Assembly (NCBI GenBank): GCA_025465405.1
Contig: JAODNL010000393.1
Span: 1-15,988 of the forward strand
Direction: 5' to 3'
DNA: 15,988 nucleotides
From: Pseudonocardiales bacterium
GTDB lineage: Bacteria; Actinomycetota; Actinomycetes; Mycobacteriales; Jatrophihabitantaceae
Position numbers and translations under genes: made by a program. Below are positions 15,135 through 15,988 of the stretch, in pieces (the stretch's first letter is position 1; each line of letters starts with the position of its first letter). The notes beneath the pieces were generated by a model. It did not search any database. It was not told where the DNA came from and was given only the letters and a program-made list of their open reading frames with translations.

Positions 15135-15560
15135 TCAGCTTTCCGGCGCGCGCTGCCGTTCGACGGCGCCCCCGGGATGCTTCGGCAGCGAGTGCTCGGC
15201 GCGCCAGAGTCCCGGCGGTGACCCGTGGGCGCGCCTGAACGCTCGACTGAACGCCTCCTCGGCGTCGTAGCCCACGCGGTGCGCCACGCATGCGCCACTC
15301 CGTGAGGTAACGGATCGGCGAGCGTCCAAGCATCTGGCGGAATCGGGCATCGAGCACTGAGCGCGAGACCGCCGTCGCTCTCGCGAGTTCAGGCACCGTC
15401 CACCTTCGTTCGGGAAAGTTGTGCATGAGCGCGATCGCCGGCGACAGCACCGGGTCGTGCAGCGCCGCCACCCAACCGCGTTGCACCGCAGGCGCGGTTG
15501 CCAGGTGCAGGCGCAGGATCTCGACCAGGAGAAGCTCGGGCAGTCGCGTCGTCGCGGTCG
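15135..15560 (-). pseudogene. AraC-family regulator, broken
   Basis: One frame (about 15560 to 15290) gives LPELLLVEILRLHLATAPAV, then DPVLSPAIALMHNFPERRWT and VPELARATAVSRSVLDARFR up to RYLTEWRMR. This is the linker and first helix-turn-helix of cupin-type AraC regulators. A second frame then gives VAHRVGYDAEEAFSRAFRRA, the second helix-turn-helix, through HGSPPGLWRA to the stop at 15135. Between WRMR and VAHR about 16 residues are missing and the frame shifts, so one event deleted the recognition region's centre. The N-terminal cupin domain is also absent; integrase-like sequence lies in its place. It would not be functional. The cupin-like C-terminus further upstream may be a former neighbour or target. 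Confidence 0.72.
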
Positions 15561-15597
15561 CGGACCCGGACGGTGACGCGCTGGTCTGCTGCCGTTT

Positions 15598-15690
15598 GGC
15601 CTTCGGGACACGAGGCGGACTCCGCAACACGGCGATGCCGACATCAGCCAACACGGCGTCGAGGCTCGCCGTGAACTTGGGGTCTTCCTG
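15598..15690 (-). mobile_element. Integrase-core (IS3/IS481-type) transposase remnant
   Basis: About 30 codons read EDPKFTASLDAVLADVGIAV then LRSPPRVPKA. This resembles the rve core around the second catalytic Asp of IS3/IS481-type transposases (RDxKFTxxFDxVLxxxGIxVxRxPPxAPxANAxxERW). The downstream ANAxxERW with the catalytic Glu is lost at the junction with the AraC remnant, with which it shares a reading frame. It is identified by eye from a short stretch. Confidence 0.48.
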
Positions 15691-15859
15691 TCGGCTTGAC
15701 AGCGTCGCGTGCGAGGGCGCCAGCTTTGGTGTTTGTCTCGCCCTCGGCGACCCTGCCCCGAACTGGTAGGCGAGCACCCGAGACAACCGGGGCCGGCGTT
15801 TTGTCAGAGCGTGCTGTTGCACGATAGCCACCCCGCTGGTCAAGATCCGCTCGGCTGCC

Positions 15860-15988
15860 TCAGAACGGTGGCGGCCCGAGGATCTGGATTGCTCCGGTCT
15901 GTGCTGCGGCGGCGCCAACGCGTGCGAAGTCGACGGCCGTTGCGGGCTCGCCCGGCACCATCGGCTCGCTGGCCAGGCGGTAGAACGC
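15860..15988 (-). CDS. Cupin-like protein, C-terminus only
   Basis: The last 42 codons of a gene that enters from the right edge: FYRLASEPMVPGEPATAVDF, then ARVGAAAAQTGAIQILGPPPF and stop. This resembles the tail of small cupin-domain proteins, in which PGEP, a short helix and an IxILGPP end follow the barrel. No metal-binding residues are visible in this part, so the assignment is tentative. It lies on the same strand as the AraC remnant, about 300 bp upstream of it. Confidence 0.5.
   Translation of the reverse strand, partial: AFYRLASEPMVPGEPATAVDFARVGAAAAQTGAIQILGPPPF

Overview
The window is high-GC DNA with leaderless-style spacing, GTG starts, F420-type enzymes, Ohr and VapBC modules. 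This points to an actinomycete (Actinomycetota, perhaps Mycobacteriales or Frankiales; inferred, with no marker gene present). It reads as an accessory catabolic region: two carbohydrate-type ABC importers with their own regulators, small oxidoreductases, two toxin-antitoxin loci and many decaying gene and transposase remnants.

Left part (1-8615). The left edge holds the start of a ribbon-helix-helix antitoxin (minus) behind a perfect operator palindrome, then a complete ohr gene (plus). Next come remnants of a type III CoA-transferase and a CitE-type CoA-ester lyase (minus, about 990-1349), whose ends overlap as GTGA. A minus-strand operon runs leftward from about 6550: VOC-fold protein, lipoprotein sugar-binding protein, two-domain ABC ATPase, permease and a YgiN/ABM-type monooxygenase. 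The CoA-transferase and lyase remnants lie at its distal end. A divergent LysR regulator (6633-7535) separates this operon from a plus-strand F420-type luciferase-like oxidoreductase (7713-8606). The operon promoter and the oxidoreductase promoter are near copies of each other (44 of 57 bases identical, in inverted orientation around lysR). Each carries a 15-bp LysR-type palindrome centred about 30 bp upstream of a shared TTGGAC box. This suggests one LysR-controlled uptake-and-oxidation regulon for an unidentified small molecule.

Middle part (8637-10473). An IS256-type transposase remnant leads into a short Cys-rich zinc-ribbon protein. A non-coding stretch follows, then a complete Phd/PIN (VapBC-like) toxin-antitoxin pair with its own palindromic operator, and the N-terminal remnant of a PfkB sugar kinase.

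Right part (10501-15988). A LacI regulator is divergent from a three-gene ABC importer of the fructose/ribose class (binding lipoprotein, permease, single-domain ATPase). LacI-like operators lie between them, and a strong hairpin follows the binding-protein gene. The PfkB remnant sits 27 bp behind lacI, so a once complete regulator, kinase and importer set appears to have lost its kinase. The right end is scrambled: a short remnant of a conserved hypothetical gene, an AraC-family pseudogene with a deletion and frameshift, an integrase-core remnant at its 5' side, and the C-terminus of a cupin-like protein at the window edge.
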